DNA from: Desulfovibrionaceae bacterium
Lineage (GTDB): Bacteria; Desulfobacterota; Desulfovibrionia; Desulfovibrionales; Desulfovibrionaceae
Assembly: GCA_016932995.1 (NCBI GenBank)
Contig: JAFGBU010000021.1
Span: 1-47,726, forward strand
Reading direction: 5' to 3'
Length of the DNA stretch: 47,726 bases
The notes beneath the pieces were generated by a model. The model was not told where the DNA came from. It did not search any database and was given only the letters and a program-made list of their open reading frames with translations. Of this stretch, positions 23,856 through 31,597 are shown piece after piece. A program made the position numbers and the translations under genes. The first letter of the stretch is position 1. Each line of letters starts with the position of its first letter.

Positions 23856-26099
23856 ATGAAGAAGATCGAGACCCCAAGGCAGGCCCTCCTCGGCCGGGAC
23901 CCGGACCGGGACCCGGACAGGCTCACGGCCGAGGTCCTGAGCGTGGTCTACACCAACCCGGACAACGGCTACCTCATCGCCCGGGTCCGGGCCAAGGGCC
24001 AGCCGGGCCAGGTGACCATTGTCGGGAACATGGGCGAGCTGTCCCCGGGCGAGGCCCTGGAGCTCGAGGGCCGCTGGGGCGCGCACCCCAAGTTCGGCCC
24101 CCAGTTCGAGGTCTCGTCCTTCAAGCAGACCTACCCGGCCACCGAGAACGGGGTCATCCGCTTTCTCAAGTCCTCGATCAAGGGCGTGGGCGAGAAGACC
24201 GCCAAGGAGCTGGTCCGCCGCTTCGGGGTCGAGGTCCTGGACATCCTGGACACCGAGCCGGAGAGGCTCCTGGCCCTGAAGGGCATCTCCCGCAACAAGC
24301 TCAAGGGCATCAAGGAGTCCTGGGGGAGGCAGCGGGAGATAAAGAACCTGATCGTGTTTCTGCACAGCCACGAGGTGCCGCCGACCTTTGCCCCGCGCAT
24401 CTTCCAGCTCTACGGCGCCCAGGCCGAGGCCATGCTCAGGAAGGACCCCTACGAGCTGGTCTACGAGATCAGGGGCGTGGGCTTCCGGACCGCGGACAAC
24501 ATGGCCCTCAAGCTGGGCTTTGCGCCCGACTGCCGGCAGCGCCTGGAGGCCGCGGTCATCTTTGTTTTGGAGTCCATGGGCGAGCGCGGGGGGCACATGT
24601 TCTGCCCGGCGGACAAGCTGTTGGCCGAGGTGGCCAGGATGCTCGACTTCGGGGACCTCGAGACCCTGGCCCAGGCCCTGGACGGGCTCGCGGACAAAAA
24701 AAGGGTCCATGTCCAGGACCTGCCCGAGCAGGGCGTGTCCCGGGCCGTGTTCCTCATGCGCTACTACCGCTTCGAGAACGAGGCGGCCAAGAGGCTCTGC
24801 GCCATGGTCGCCCACCCCTCGCCGGTGAGCCGCAGGGACGTGGCCGGGGTCCTGCCCGGGATCGAGGGCCGGGTCGGGGTGAATCTGACCGACGAGCAGC
24901 GCGAGGCCGTGCACCAGGCCTGCGTGAACAAGGTCTTCATCCTCACCGGCGGGCCGGGCACGGGCAAGACGACGATCACCAGGGCCGTGGTCGAGACCCT
25001 CGAGGCCCTGGGCCTCAAGGTCAAGCTGGCCGCGCCCACGGGCCGGGCGGCCAAGCGCCTGTCCGAGGCCACGGGCAGGCCGGCCCAGACCCTGCACAGG
25101 CTGCTCCAGTACTCGCCGGACGGCGGGTTCCACCATTGCGAGGAGCGCAAGCTGAGGGCCGAGGCCCTGCTGGTGGACGAGGTCTCCATGCTCGACGGGC
25201 CCCTGTTTTTGTCCGTGCTCCGGGCCCTGCCCCTGACCTGCCGGCTGATCCTGGTGGGCGACGCCGACCAGTTGCCCTCGGTCGGCCCGGGCAACGTGCT
25301 CTCGGACCTGCTCCTGAGCGCCAGCGTGCCCAGCGCGGTCCTGACCCACATCTTCCGCCAGGCCCAGGAGAGCTTCATCGTGGTCAACGCCCACCGCATC
25401 AACCAGGGCCGCTTCCCCCTGGCCTGCGACCGGGACGCGCCCGAGGCGGATTTCTTCTGGGTCGGCCAGGACGACCCCCAGAAGGTCCAGTCCATAATCG
25501 TGGAGACGGTCTGCGGCCGGATACCGGAGCGCTACGGCCTGGACCCGGTGCGCGACGTCCAGGTGCTCACCCCCATGCACAAGGGCCTGGTCGGCACCCA
25601 GGCCCTGAACGGACTGCTCCAGGAGCGCCTGAACCCCGGGCCGGGCCCGCAGCTGCGCCGGGGCGAGAACGTGTTCAGGCCCGGGGACCGGGTCCTGCAG
25701 CTCAGGAACAACTACGACAAGGAGGTCTTCAACGGCGACCTGGGCTGGGTCCTCGACCTGGACGTCCGGGAGAACGCCTTGAGCGTGGAGTTCGACGGCC
25801 AGGTCGCGGTCTACGAGTCCGCGGAGCTGGACGACCTGGCCCCGGCCTACGCCATCAGCGTGCACAAGTCCCAGGGCAGCGAGTACCCGGCCGTGGTCGT
25901 GCCCGTGGTCACCCAGCACTACCTGCTTTTGCAGCGCAACCTGCTGTACACCGCCCTGACCAGGGCCAGGCGCCTGGCCGTGTTCGTGGGCAGCGAAAAG
26001 GCCTTCCGCATGGGCCTGGCCAACACCAGGGCCGGAGCGCGGCGCACCCATCTGCGCTTCAGGCTGCGCGAGGCCTTCGGCCGCAGCCTTTTGGCCTGA
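23856..26099 (+). CDS. recD2: ATP-dependent 5'-3' DNA helicase RecD2
   Basis: The 747-residue protein is a RecD-like SF1 helicase without RecB or RecC. The N-terminal OB-like part (to about 95) is followed by helix-hairpin-helix repeats (SIKGVGEKTAKELVRRFG, and EIRGVGFRTADNMALKLG). Walker A is LTGGPGTGKTTITRA (about 365), then GRAAKRLSEATG, Walker B ALLVDEVSMLDG, the HIFRQAQ and VLTPMHKGLVGT motifs, and the late motifs SVHKSQGSEYPAVVVPV and LLYTALTRARRLAVFVG. It acts in repair and replication. It stands alone after a terminator. Confidence 0.94.
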   Translation: MKKIETPRQALLGRDPDRDPDRLTAEVLSVVYTNPDNGYLIARVRAKGQPGQVTIVGNMGELSPGEALELEGRWGAHPKFGPQFEVSSFKQTYPATENGVIRFLKSSIKGVGEKTAKELVRRFGVEVLDILDTEPERLLALKGISRNKLKGIKESWGRQREIKNLIVFLHSHEVPPTFAPRIFQLYGAQAEAMLRKDPYELVYEIRGVGFRTADNMALKLGFAPDCRQRLEAAVIFVLESMGERGGHMFCPADKLLAEVARMLDFGDLETLAQALDGLADKKRVHVQDLPEQGVSRAVFLMRYYRFENEAAKRLCAMVAHPSPVSRRDVAGVLPGIEGRVGVNLTDEQREAVHQACVNKVFILTGGPGTGKTTITRAVVETLEALGLKVKLAAPTGRAAKRLSEATGRPAQTLHRLLQYSPDGGFHHCEERKLRAEALLVDEVSMLDGPLFLSVLRALPLTCRLILVGDADQLPSVGPGNVLSDLLLSASVPSAVLTHIFRQAQESFIVVNAHRINQGRFPLACDRDAPEADFFWVGQDDPQKVQSIIVETVCGRIPERYGLDPVRDVQVLTPMHKGLVGTQALNGLLQERLNPGPGPQLRRGENVFRPGDRVLQLRNNYDKEVFNGDLGWVLDLDVRENALSVEFDGQVAVYESAELDDLAPAYAISVHKSQGSEYPAVVVPVVTQHYLLLQRNLLYTALTRARRLAVFVGSEKAFRMGLANTRAGARRTHLRFRLREAFGRSLLA

Positions 26100-26160
26100 T
26101 TTTTCATCCCCTAATCAGCCGCGACCTTCCAAAAGATTTGAAAATGGTTATGATAGACAT

Positions 26161-26176
26161 GCGGCCTTCGGGCCGC
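26161..26176 (+). promoter_or_regulatory. UUCG-loop hairpin in the ferritin leader
   Basis: GCGGCC-TTCG-GGCCGC forms a very stable hairpin 34 bases before the ferritin ATG. The neighbouring sequence 26138-26160 is AT-rich and may hold the promoter. It could stabilise the transcript or separate it from recD2. No clear Fur box was found. Confidence 0.4.
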
Positions 26177-26210
26177 AGCACACCGATTTTATGTAAAAAG
26201 GAGATCGAGC

Positions 26211-26720
26211 ATGATCAGCAAGAAGATGGAGAAGGCCATAAACGACCAAATCAAGTGGGAGTTCTACTCCGGCTACCTGTACCTGTCCATGGCCGCCTAC
26301 TTCGAGGACCTGGGCCTGCCCGGGTTCGCCAAGTGGATGGAGGCCCAGACCCAGGAGGAGCTCTTTCACGGCATGAAGATGTACCGCTACCTGGTCGGGC
26401 AGGGCGGCAGGGTGAATCTCCAGGCCGTGGACGCGCCCAAGCCCGGGTGGGACTCCCCGCTTGCGGCCTTTGAGGACGCCCTGGCCCACGAGAAGAAGGT
26501 GACCAAGAGGATCCACGACCTCGTGGACCTGGCCCAGAAGGAGAAGGACCACGCCACGAACATCTTTCTGCACTGGTTCGTGTCCGAGCAGGTCGAGGAG
26601 GAGGCCGGCGTGGGCGAGGTGGTCAACAAGCTCAAGCTGGTCGGGGAAGGGGGCGGCCTGTTCCTGCTCGACCAGGAGCTCGGGGCCCGGGTGTTCACCC
26701 CGCCCGCGGCAAAGGAGTAG
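26211..26720 (+). CDS. ftnA: Ferritin (iron storage, bacterial non-haem type)
   Basis: The 169-residue protein has the ferroxidase ligands of FtnA: Glu17 in [16 protein letters not shown], the [13 protein letters not shown] segment with Glu and His, and [11 protein letters not shown] near the C-terminus. It forms a 24-mer iron store that also protects against oxygen. An AAAAAGGAG site precedes the ATG. It is followed 60 bases later by a diverged ferritin-like gene. Confidence 0.95.
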   Translation: MISKKMEKAINDQIKWEFYSGYLYLSMAAYFEDLGLPGFAKWMEAQTQEELFHGMKMYRYLVGQGGRVNLQAVDAPKPGWDSPLAAFEDALAHEKKVTKRIHDLVDLAQKEKDHATNIFLHWFVSEQVEEEAGVGEVVNKLKLVGEGGGLFLLDQELGARVFTPPAAKE

Positions 26721-26780
26721 CCCGGCTCGCGCGCCGGGTTTCGTCCGACGGGCGCGGAGTCTTCAATCCTTGGAGGGGTC

Positions 26781-27302
26781 ATGAGCGGAAAGATCCAGGA
26801 CAAGTTGTGTCGGGCCGTGGACCTGTGCGCCAGGGCCGCCGGGTTCTACGCCGAGAGCGCGGCCTCCTGCGGCGACGGCCTCGGCCGGGAGGTCTTTGAG
26901 CAGCTCGCCGCTGACGAGCGCTCCCGGCAGGGGATCATGGAGGAGCTGCGGCGGTCCCTGGTCAAGGGCGCGGACTTCGCCGCGGTCTGCGTCCTGGACG
27001 AGTCCCGGACCAGGGACGTGCGCGCGGCGTTCAGGGATTTGGCCGCGGGCCGGGACAGGCCGGCCGTCTGCCTGACCGAGCTGGCCGCGGTCGGCGCGGC
27101 CCTTGAGCTCGAGCGCGCGGCCGTGGACTTCTACCAGGACTGGCTCATGGACGCGGGCGACGACGCGGAGCAGAGGTTTCTGGCCCGCATGCTCGAGGAG
27201 CAGCGCGGACATGTGGTCATGCTCGCGGACCTCCAGCAGTACTATGAGGACCCCGAGGCCTGGTCCCTGGCCCGGGAGCGGGCCGGGCTCGACGGGGCCT
27301 GA
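26781..27302 (+). CDS. Diverged ferritin-like (rubrerythrin-type) protein
   Basis: The 173-residue protein keeps the four-helix pattern of rubrerythrin-like diiron proteins. Two half-sites are partly readable: AAGFYAESAAS with the LAADERSRQGIMEEL helix, and ELERAAVDFYQDWL with EEQRGHVVMLADLQQYYEDPE. The first expected Glu ligand (E-x-x-x-x-x-FY position) is replaced, and the first E-x-x-H pair has lost its His, so the metal site looks degenerate. It has no C-terminal rubredoxin domain. It lies between ferritin and korA, 13 bases before korA, with GGAGGGG ahead of its start. Confidence 0.68.
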   Translation: MSGKIQDKLCRAVDLCARAAGFYAESAASCGDGLGREVFEQLAADERSRQGIMEELRRSLVKGADFAAVCVLDESRTRDVRAAFRDLAAGRDRPAVCLTELAAVGAALELERAAVDFYQDWLMDAGDDAEQRFLARMLEEQRGHVVMLADLQQYYEDPEAWSLARERAGLDGA

Positions 27303-27315
27303 GCCGGGAGGGAGC

Positions 27316-29034
27316 ATGGCCGAGTCCGGAACTTCAATCCTGATCGGCGGGGAGGCCGGCCAGGGCCTGGCGACCATAGGCCGGCTCATGGTCATGGCCT
27401 TGGCGCGCACCGGCTACGACGTGCACGTCACCCAAAGCTACATGTCCCGCATCCGAGGCGGGCACAACACCTTCGCCATCCGGACCGGGCCGGGCGCGGC
27501 CATGGCCCCGACCGAGCAGGTGGACATCCTGGTGGCCCTGAACCGCGAGACCCTTGACCTGCACATCCCGGAACTCGGCCCGCGTGGGCTGGTCGTGGTG
27601 GACGAGTCCTTGGCCGTGGACCTGGCCGAGTCTCTGGCCGAGGTCCGGGCCGAGGTCCTCGGGGCGCCGTTTGGGGCCCTGGCCCCCAAGCCCGTGTTGG
27701 CGAACGTGGCCGCCCTGGGCGTGCTCGGCTCGGCCGTCTGCGGCGACCTGACCGTGCTCGAGGGCCTGGTGTCCGAGGCCTTTGCCCGCAAGGGTCCGGA
27801 GGTGGTCGGCGAGAACCTCGCGGTCCTGCGCGCGGCCTTTGAGTGGGTCAAGGGCCGGGACCTCGCCTTGGCCTGCATGCCGCCCCCGCCAGAGCGGGCG
27901 GGCAAGAGGATGGTGCTCAACGGCAACGAGGCCGTGGCCCTGGGCGCCCTGGCCGCGGGCTGCGGGTTCTGCTCCTTTTATCCCATGACCCCGTCCACGT
28001 CCGTGGCCCTGACCCTGATAGACAAGGGCCGGGGTTCGGGCCTGGTGGTCGAGCAGGCCGAGGACGAGATCGCCGCGGCGAACATGGCCGTGGGCGCGTC
28101 GTTCGCCGGGGCGCGCTGTCTGGTGCCCACCTCGGGCGGCGGGTTCGCCCTGATGACCGAGGCCGTAAGCCTGGCCGGGATGCTCGAGGTCCCGCTGGTC
28201 TTTGTCCTGGCCCAGAGGCCCGGTCCGGCCACGGGCCTGCCCACGCGCACCGAACAGGCCGACCTGGACATGGTCTTGTCCGCGGGGCACGGCGAGTTCC
28301 CCAGGGCCGTGTTCGCGCCGGGCACGGTCGAGGAGTGCTTTTATCTGACCCATCGCGCCTTTGACCTGGCCGCGCGCTGGCAGTCCCCGGCGTTCGTGCT
28401 CACGGATCAGTACCTGGCCGACTGCTACCGGGCGGTTGAGCCCTTTGACCTGGACGTGTTGCCCGAGGTCCCGGGCCCCATGCTTGACCCCCCGGACCCG
28501 GGGTCCTACAGGCGCTATGCGCCGGCGCCGGACGGGGTCTCGCCCTGGGTCGCGCCCGGGTTCGGCAGGGCCCTGGTCCGCTCGGACTCGGACGAGCACA
28601 GCCCGGACGGCAGGTTGACCGAGGACCTCAAGGTCAGGGTCGAGATGGTCGAGAAGAGGCTGGCCAAGGGCTTGGGGATCATGGCCGAGACCCTGCCGCC
28701 GGTCCTCTACGGCCTTGAGGCCCCGGACGCGCTTCTGGTCTGCTGGGGTTCGACCCTGTCCGCGGTCCTGGAGGCCTCCGAGGCTCTGGTCGAGCGCGGC
28801 GTCAGGTCCGCGGTCCTTCATTTCGCCCAGCTCTGGCCCCTGAAGGAGGACCAGTTCATGCCCCTGATCGAGTCCGCGCGCAGCGTGGTCTGCGTGGAGG
28901 GCAACGCCACGGGCCAGTTGGCCCGGCTCCTGCGCCGGGAGACCGGTTTCGAGGTCCATGGCCGGGTGCTCAGGTTCGACGGCCTGCCCATGACCGCCGC
29001 GTATGTGTTGCGCGGCCTGGAAAGCATACTCTAA
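27316..29034 (+). CDS. korA: 2-oxoacid (probably 2-oxoglutarate):ferredoxin oxidoreductase, fused gamma-alpha subunit
   Basis: The ATG at 27316 follows GGGAGGGAG. The 572-residue chain fuses a gamma domain (1-190, SILIGGEAGQGLATIGRLM and YMSRIRGGHNTF) to an alpha domain (about 195-572, beginning RMVLNGNEAVALGALAAG and SFYPMTPSTS). The VEQAEDEIAAANMAVGASFAGAR, TSGGGFALMTEA and later PLKEDQ and VEGNATGQLARLLR segments match KorA. It forms a heterodimer or heterotetramer with korB, which follows after 13 bases. Likely the reductive or oxidative 2-oxoglutarate step, but indole- or other oxoacid enzymes have a similar fusion. Confidence 0.88.
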   Translation: MAESGTSILIGGEAGQGLATIGRLMVMALARTGYDVHVTQSYMSRIRGGHNTFAIRTGPGAAMAPTEQVDILVALNRETLDLHIPELGPRGLVVVDESLAVDLAESLAEVRAEVLGAPFGALAPKPVLANVAALGVLGSAVCGDLTVLEGLVSEAFARKGPEVVGENLAVLRAAFEWVKGRDLALACMPPPPERAGKRMVLNGNEAVALGALAAGCGFCSFYPMTPSTSVALTLIDKGRGSGLVVEQAEDEIAAANMAVGASFAGARCLVPTSGGGFALMTEAVSLAGMLEVPLVFVLAQRPGPATGLPTRTEQADLDMVLSAGHGEFPRAVFAPGTVEECFYLTHRAFDLAARWQSPAFVLTDQYLADCYRAVEPFDLDVLPEVPGPMLDPPDPGSYRRYAPAPDGVSPWVAPGFGRALVRSDSDEHSPDGRLTEDLKVRVEMVEKRLAKGLGIMAETLPPVLYGLEAPDALLVCWGSTLSAVLEASEALVERGVRSAVLHFAQLWPLKEDQFMPLIESARSVVCVEGNATGQLARLLRRETGFEVHGRVLRFDGLPMTAAYVLRGLESIL

Positions 29035-29047
29035 CTCGAGGGCGGCG

Positions 29048-29884
29048 ATGGTCGGGATTGAAGATTACGGCGAGTTCGAGACCGCCTGGTGCCCGGGCTG
29101 CGGCAACCATTTCATCCTCAAGGCCCTGAAGCAGGCCCTGGCCGGTCTCGGCCTGGCCCCGCACCAGGTGCTCATGGTCAGCGGCATCGGCCAGGCGGCC
29201 AAGACCCCGCTGTACCTGAACTGCAACATGCTCACCGGACTGCACGGCAGGGCCCTGCCCGCGGCCACCGGGGCCAAGCTGGCCAACCCCGGGCTCACGG
29301 TCATAGTCGAGAGCGGCGACGGCTGCGTCTACGGCGAGGGCGGCAACCATTTCCTGGCCGCCATGCGCCGCAACATCGACCTGACCCTGCTGGTGCACGA
29401 CAACCAGATTTACGGCCTGACCAAGGGCCAGGCCAGCCCGACCACGGCGCAGGGCCAAAAGACCAAGGCCCAGCCCCTTGGCCAGCCGTCCGAGGCCTTC
29501 AACCCCGTGGCCGTGGCCGTGGCCATGCGCGCCGGGTTCGTGGCCAGGGGCTTTTCCGGGGACCCGGAGCACTTGGCCGGGCTGATGGCCGGGGCCGTGC
29601 GCCATCCGGGCCTGGCCCTGGTGGACATCCTCCAGCCCTGCGTGAGCTTCAACAAGGTCAACACCTTTGCCTGGTACAAGCAGCGCTGCAAGAGGGTCAA
29701 CGGCCACGACCCCGGGGACTGGGACGCGGCCATGCGCCTGGCCCGGGTCTTTGGGGACGAGATTCCTGTGGGCCTCATCTATGAAAACGACCGGCCGCCG
29801 TTTCAGGCCGGAGTCTCCGGCCCCATGGCCCTGCGAAGCCCGGACATCGAGGCCGTGCGCAGGGTCATGGACTCGTTCGCCTAG
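29048..29884 (+). CDS. korB: 2-oxoacid:ferredoxin oxidoreductase, beta subunit
   Basis: The ATG at 29048 gives 278 residues. The TPP-binding region reads GDGCVYGEGGNHFLAAMRRN, with LVHDNQIYGLTKGQASPT. The WCPGCGNHFI cysteines and a later Cys in ILQPCVSFN supply iron-sulfur ligands. It has none of the C-terminal tail seen in PorB here. It partners the gamma-alpha fusion just upstream. Its substrate is inferred as 2-oxoglutarate from the KorB-type motifs, with other oxoacids possible. Confidence 0.88.
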   Translation: MVGIEDYGEFETAWCPGCGNHFILKALKQALAGLGLAPHQVLMVSGIGQAAKTPLYLNCNMLTGLHGRALPAATGAKLANPGLTVIVESGDGCVYGEGGNHFLAAMRRNIDLTLLVHDNQIYGLTKGQASPTTAQGQKTKAQPLGQPSEAFNPVAVAVAMRAGFVARGFSGDPEHLAGLMAGAVRHPGLALVDILQPCVSFNKVNTFAWYKQRCKRVNGHDPGDWDAAMRLARVFGDEIPVGLIYENDRPPFQAGVSGPMALRSPDIEAVRRVMDSFA

Positions 29885-29916
29885 GCCCTGCGCAGGACTT
29901 AGGTCCTGGATGTCTG

Positions 29917-29970
29917 TGCCCTGCGGCCGAATCGGCCGCGGGGCAGGGTTCTGCCGGCCGGGTTTTTTTT
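29917..29970 (+). terminator. Probable terminator after korAB
   Basis: TGCCC and GCGGCCG on the left (29917-29929) pair with CGGCCGC and GGGCA on the right (29933-29945), and a run of eight T follows at 29963-29970. The T-run is 18 bases beyond the stem; a smaller GGCAG/CTGCC hairpin lies closer to it. Confidence 0.55.
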
Positions 29971-30099
29971 GTTTTTTGCCCGGATGCCTTGCTACCGAGG
30001 CCGGGAAAAGCTATGAAATGACAATTTCAAAGCCGCGGCGGCCGCGTTCTCGTTGGTTCGGCCGCGCGGCGGTCTCAGCATCGTGGCAGGGTCTTGACG

Positions 30100-31584
30100 A
30101 TGTATCTGGTGGTGCTTGTCTTTGCCGCGGCGTGGGTCTCGTTCTACGCCGGGTCCTTCGGCGTTCCGGCCGCGGCCTGGAACGCCCCGGGCCATGTCTA
30201 TTGCTGGTTCGCGGCGGCCGCGGCCCTGTGCCTGGCAGGCCAGCGGAAGTTCGTGTTCGGCGTCGGACCGCACTCCTCATCTCCCAGGTCGGCGTATTCC
30301 TTGTTGTTTTTGTCCCTGGCCCTGCTTTTTGTCGGCAGGCTGGGCCAGGCAGACCTGTTGGTGCTGCTCTCCATGTGGCTCTCACTGGTCTCTGCGCTGC
30401 TGTTCTACTACGGCCTTGCGGCCCTGAGGGTCTTTTACCTTCCCCTGGCCGTCCTGGCCCTGGCCGTTCCGCTCCCTGAGGCCTGGCTGGGGTTTCTGAC
30501 CCGCTGGCCCCTGCGGGCCGCCCTGGACCTGTCCGGGCTCATGGCCGGGCTGGCCGGGGCCTCGGGTCCCGCGGCCCAGGCCCTTGTCGTCCACGGCGGG
30601 CCGGGCCTGGAGTACGTCCTGCCCTCGGCGCTCATGGCCCTGGTCTTCGGCTCGCTCAAGGCCCTTTCGCCGGGCCGCAGGACATGGCTGGTCCTGGCCG
30701 CCTGGCCCGCGTCGGTCGCGGTCTGCGCCCTCTGCCTGGCCGCGGGCGCGGTTGTCGGGCTCAGGTTTCCGGCCCTTGTCCCGGACCCGGCCGGGCCGAT
30801 CTTTCGGATATTGACCTATGTGTCCTGCGCCGCGGCCATGTGCCTCTTGGCCGGGGTCTTCAGGACGGCCTTCACCCGGCGCGCGGAGGTCATCGGCGGA
30901 TCAAGGCCGGCCGCGACCAGAAGGGTCCTGGTCAGGGCCCCGGTGGACGCCAGGTCCGTGGGGCACCTTGTCCTGGCCTCGGTGTTTCTGCTCCTCGGGC
31001 TTGCCGGGCAGGTGAAGTTCCTGGCCCAGGACCTGGAGCCCGAAAGGAGGCCGTTTTCCGAGCTGCCCATGGAGCTTAATGGCTGGCAAGGCGGGTCGGA
31101 TCCGGCCTGGGCCGCGGACCTTGAGGGCGACATCGACGCCCTTAGGGCCCAATTCAGGGACCCCGGGGGCCGCGAGGTGACCCTGTGGGCGGTCTACAGA
31201 TCGTCCCAGCGGCCCTTCGCCCCTTCGCTTGACGCCTTGCCGGGCCGCCCGGACAACGGCTGGCGCGCCGTGGACTCCAAGGTCCTGGTCGTTGCCCCGG
31301 GGGGCGCGCGCAGGGTCCCGGCGACCCAGATCGTGCTGGCCAAGGACTCCGCCATGGCCCTGGCCAACTGCTGGTTCCAGGGCCGGGGCCGGGTGTTCAC
31401 CAGCCCGTTCATGGGCCGGGTGTTCATGCTCCTGGACGCGGCCCTGCGCCATCGGACCGACGGGGCCTTCGTCTGCCTGAGGACCCCTCTTGGTCCGGAT
31501 CGGGACCAGGCCCGGGCCCAGGCCCTCTTGGACGCCTTCCAGGCCCGGCTGGACAAGGTCCTTCCGGAGTTCATCCCCGAGTAG
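30100..31584 (+). CDS. Degenerate exosortase fused to an EpsI-type domain
   Basis: The ATG at 30100 gives 494 residues. The first 290 form 8-9 membrane helices laid out like an exosortase (PLAVLALAVPLPEAWL, GFLTRWPLRAALDLSGLMAG). The last 170 match the exosortase-associated EpsI domain: FSELPMELNGWQGG, FAPSLDALPGRPDNGW, VLAKDSAMALANCWFQGRG and FTSPFMGRVFMLLDAAL. Fusions of this kind are known (XrtD type). The catalytic motif with Cys in ACSGLR is absent: that position reads LEYVLPSALMAL. The N-x-x-R motif of the third catalytic residue is also missing. It stands alone with no PEP-CTERM target nearby, so a non-sorting role is likely. Confidence 0.75.
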   Translation: MYLVVLVFAAAWVSFYAGSFGVPAAAWNAPGHVYCWFAAAAALCLAGQRKFVFGVGPHSSSPRSAYSLLFLSLALLFVGRLGQADLLVLLSMWLSLVSALLFYYGLAALRVFYLPLAVLALAVPLPEAWLGFLTRWPLRAALDLSGLMAGLAGASGPAAQALVVHGGPGLEYVLPSALMALVFGSLKALSPGRRTWLVLAAWPASVAVCALCLAAGAVVGLRFPALVPDPAGPIFRILTYVSCAAAMCLLAGVFRTAFTRRAEVIGGSRPAATRRVLVRAPVDARSVGHLVLASVFLLLGLAGQVKFLAQDLEPERRPFSELPMELNGWQGGSDPAWAADLEGDIDALRAQFRDPGGREVTLWAVYRSSQRPFAPSLDALPGRPDNGWRAVDSKVLVVAPGGARRVPATQIVLAKDSAMALANCWFQGRGRVFTSPFMGRVFMLLDAALRHRTDGAFVCLRTPLGPDRDQARAQALLDAFQARLDKVLPEFIPE

Positions 31585-31597
31585 GGAGGCTTGCGCC

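Noticed and set aside
26138-26155. TTGAAA and TATGAT upstream of ferritin as a sigma-70 promoter
   Set aside because: The two elements are only 5 bases apart, so they cannot form a normal promoter together; a Fur box could not be supported either.
29992-30273. Minus-strand ORF across the start of the exosortase-like gene
   Set aside because: Arg/Pro-rich composition and no domain; the plus-strand protein shows clear membrane helices.
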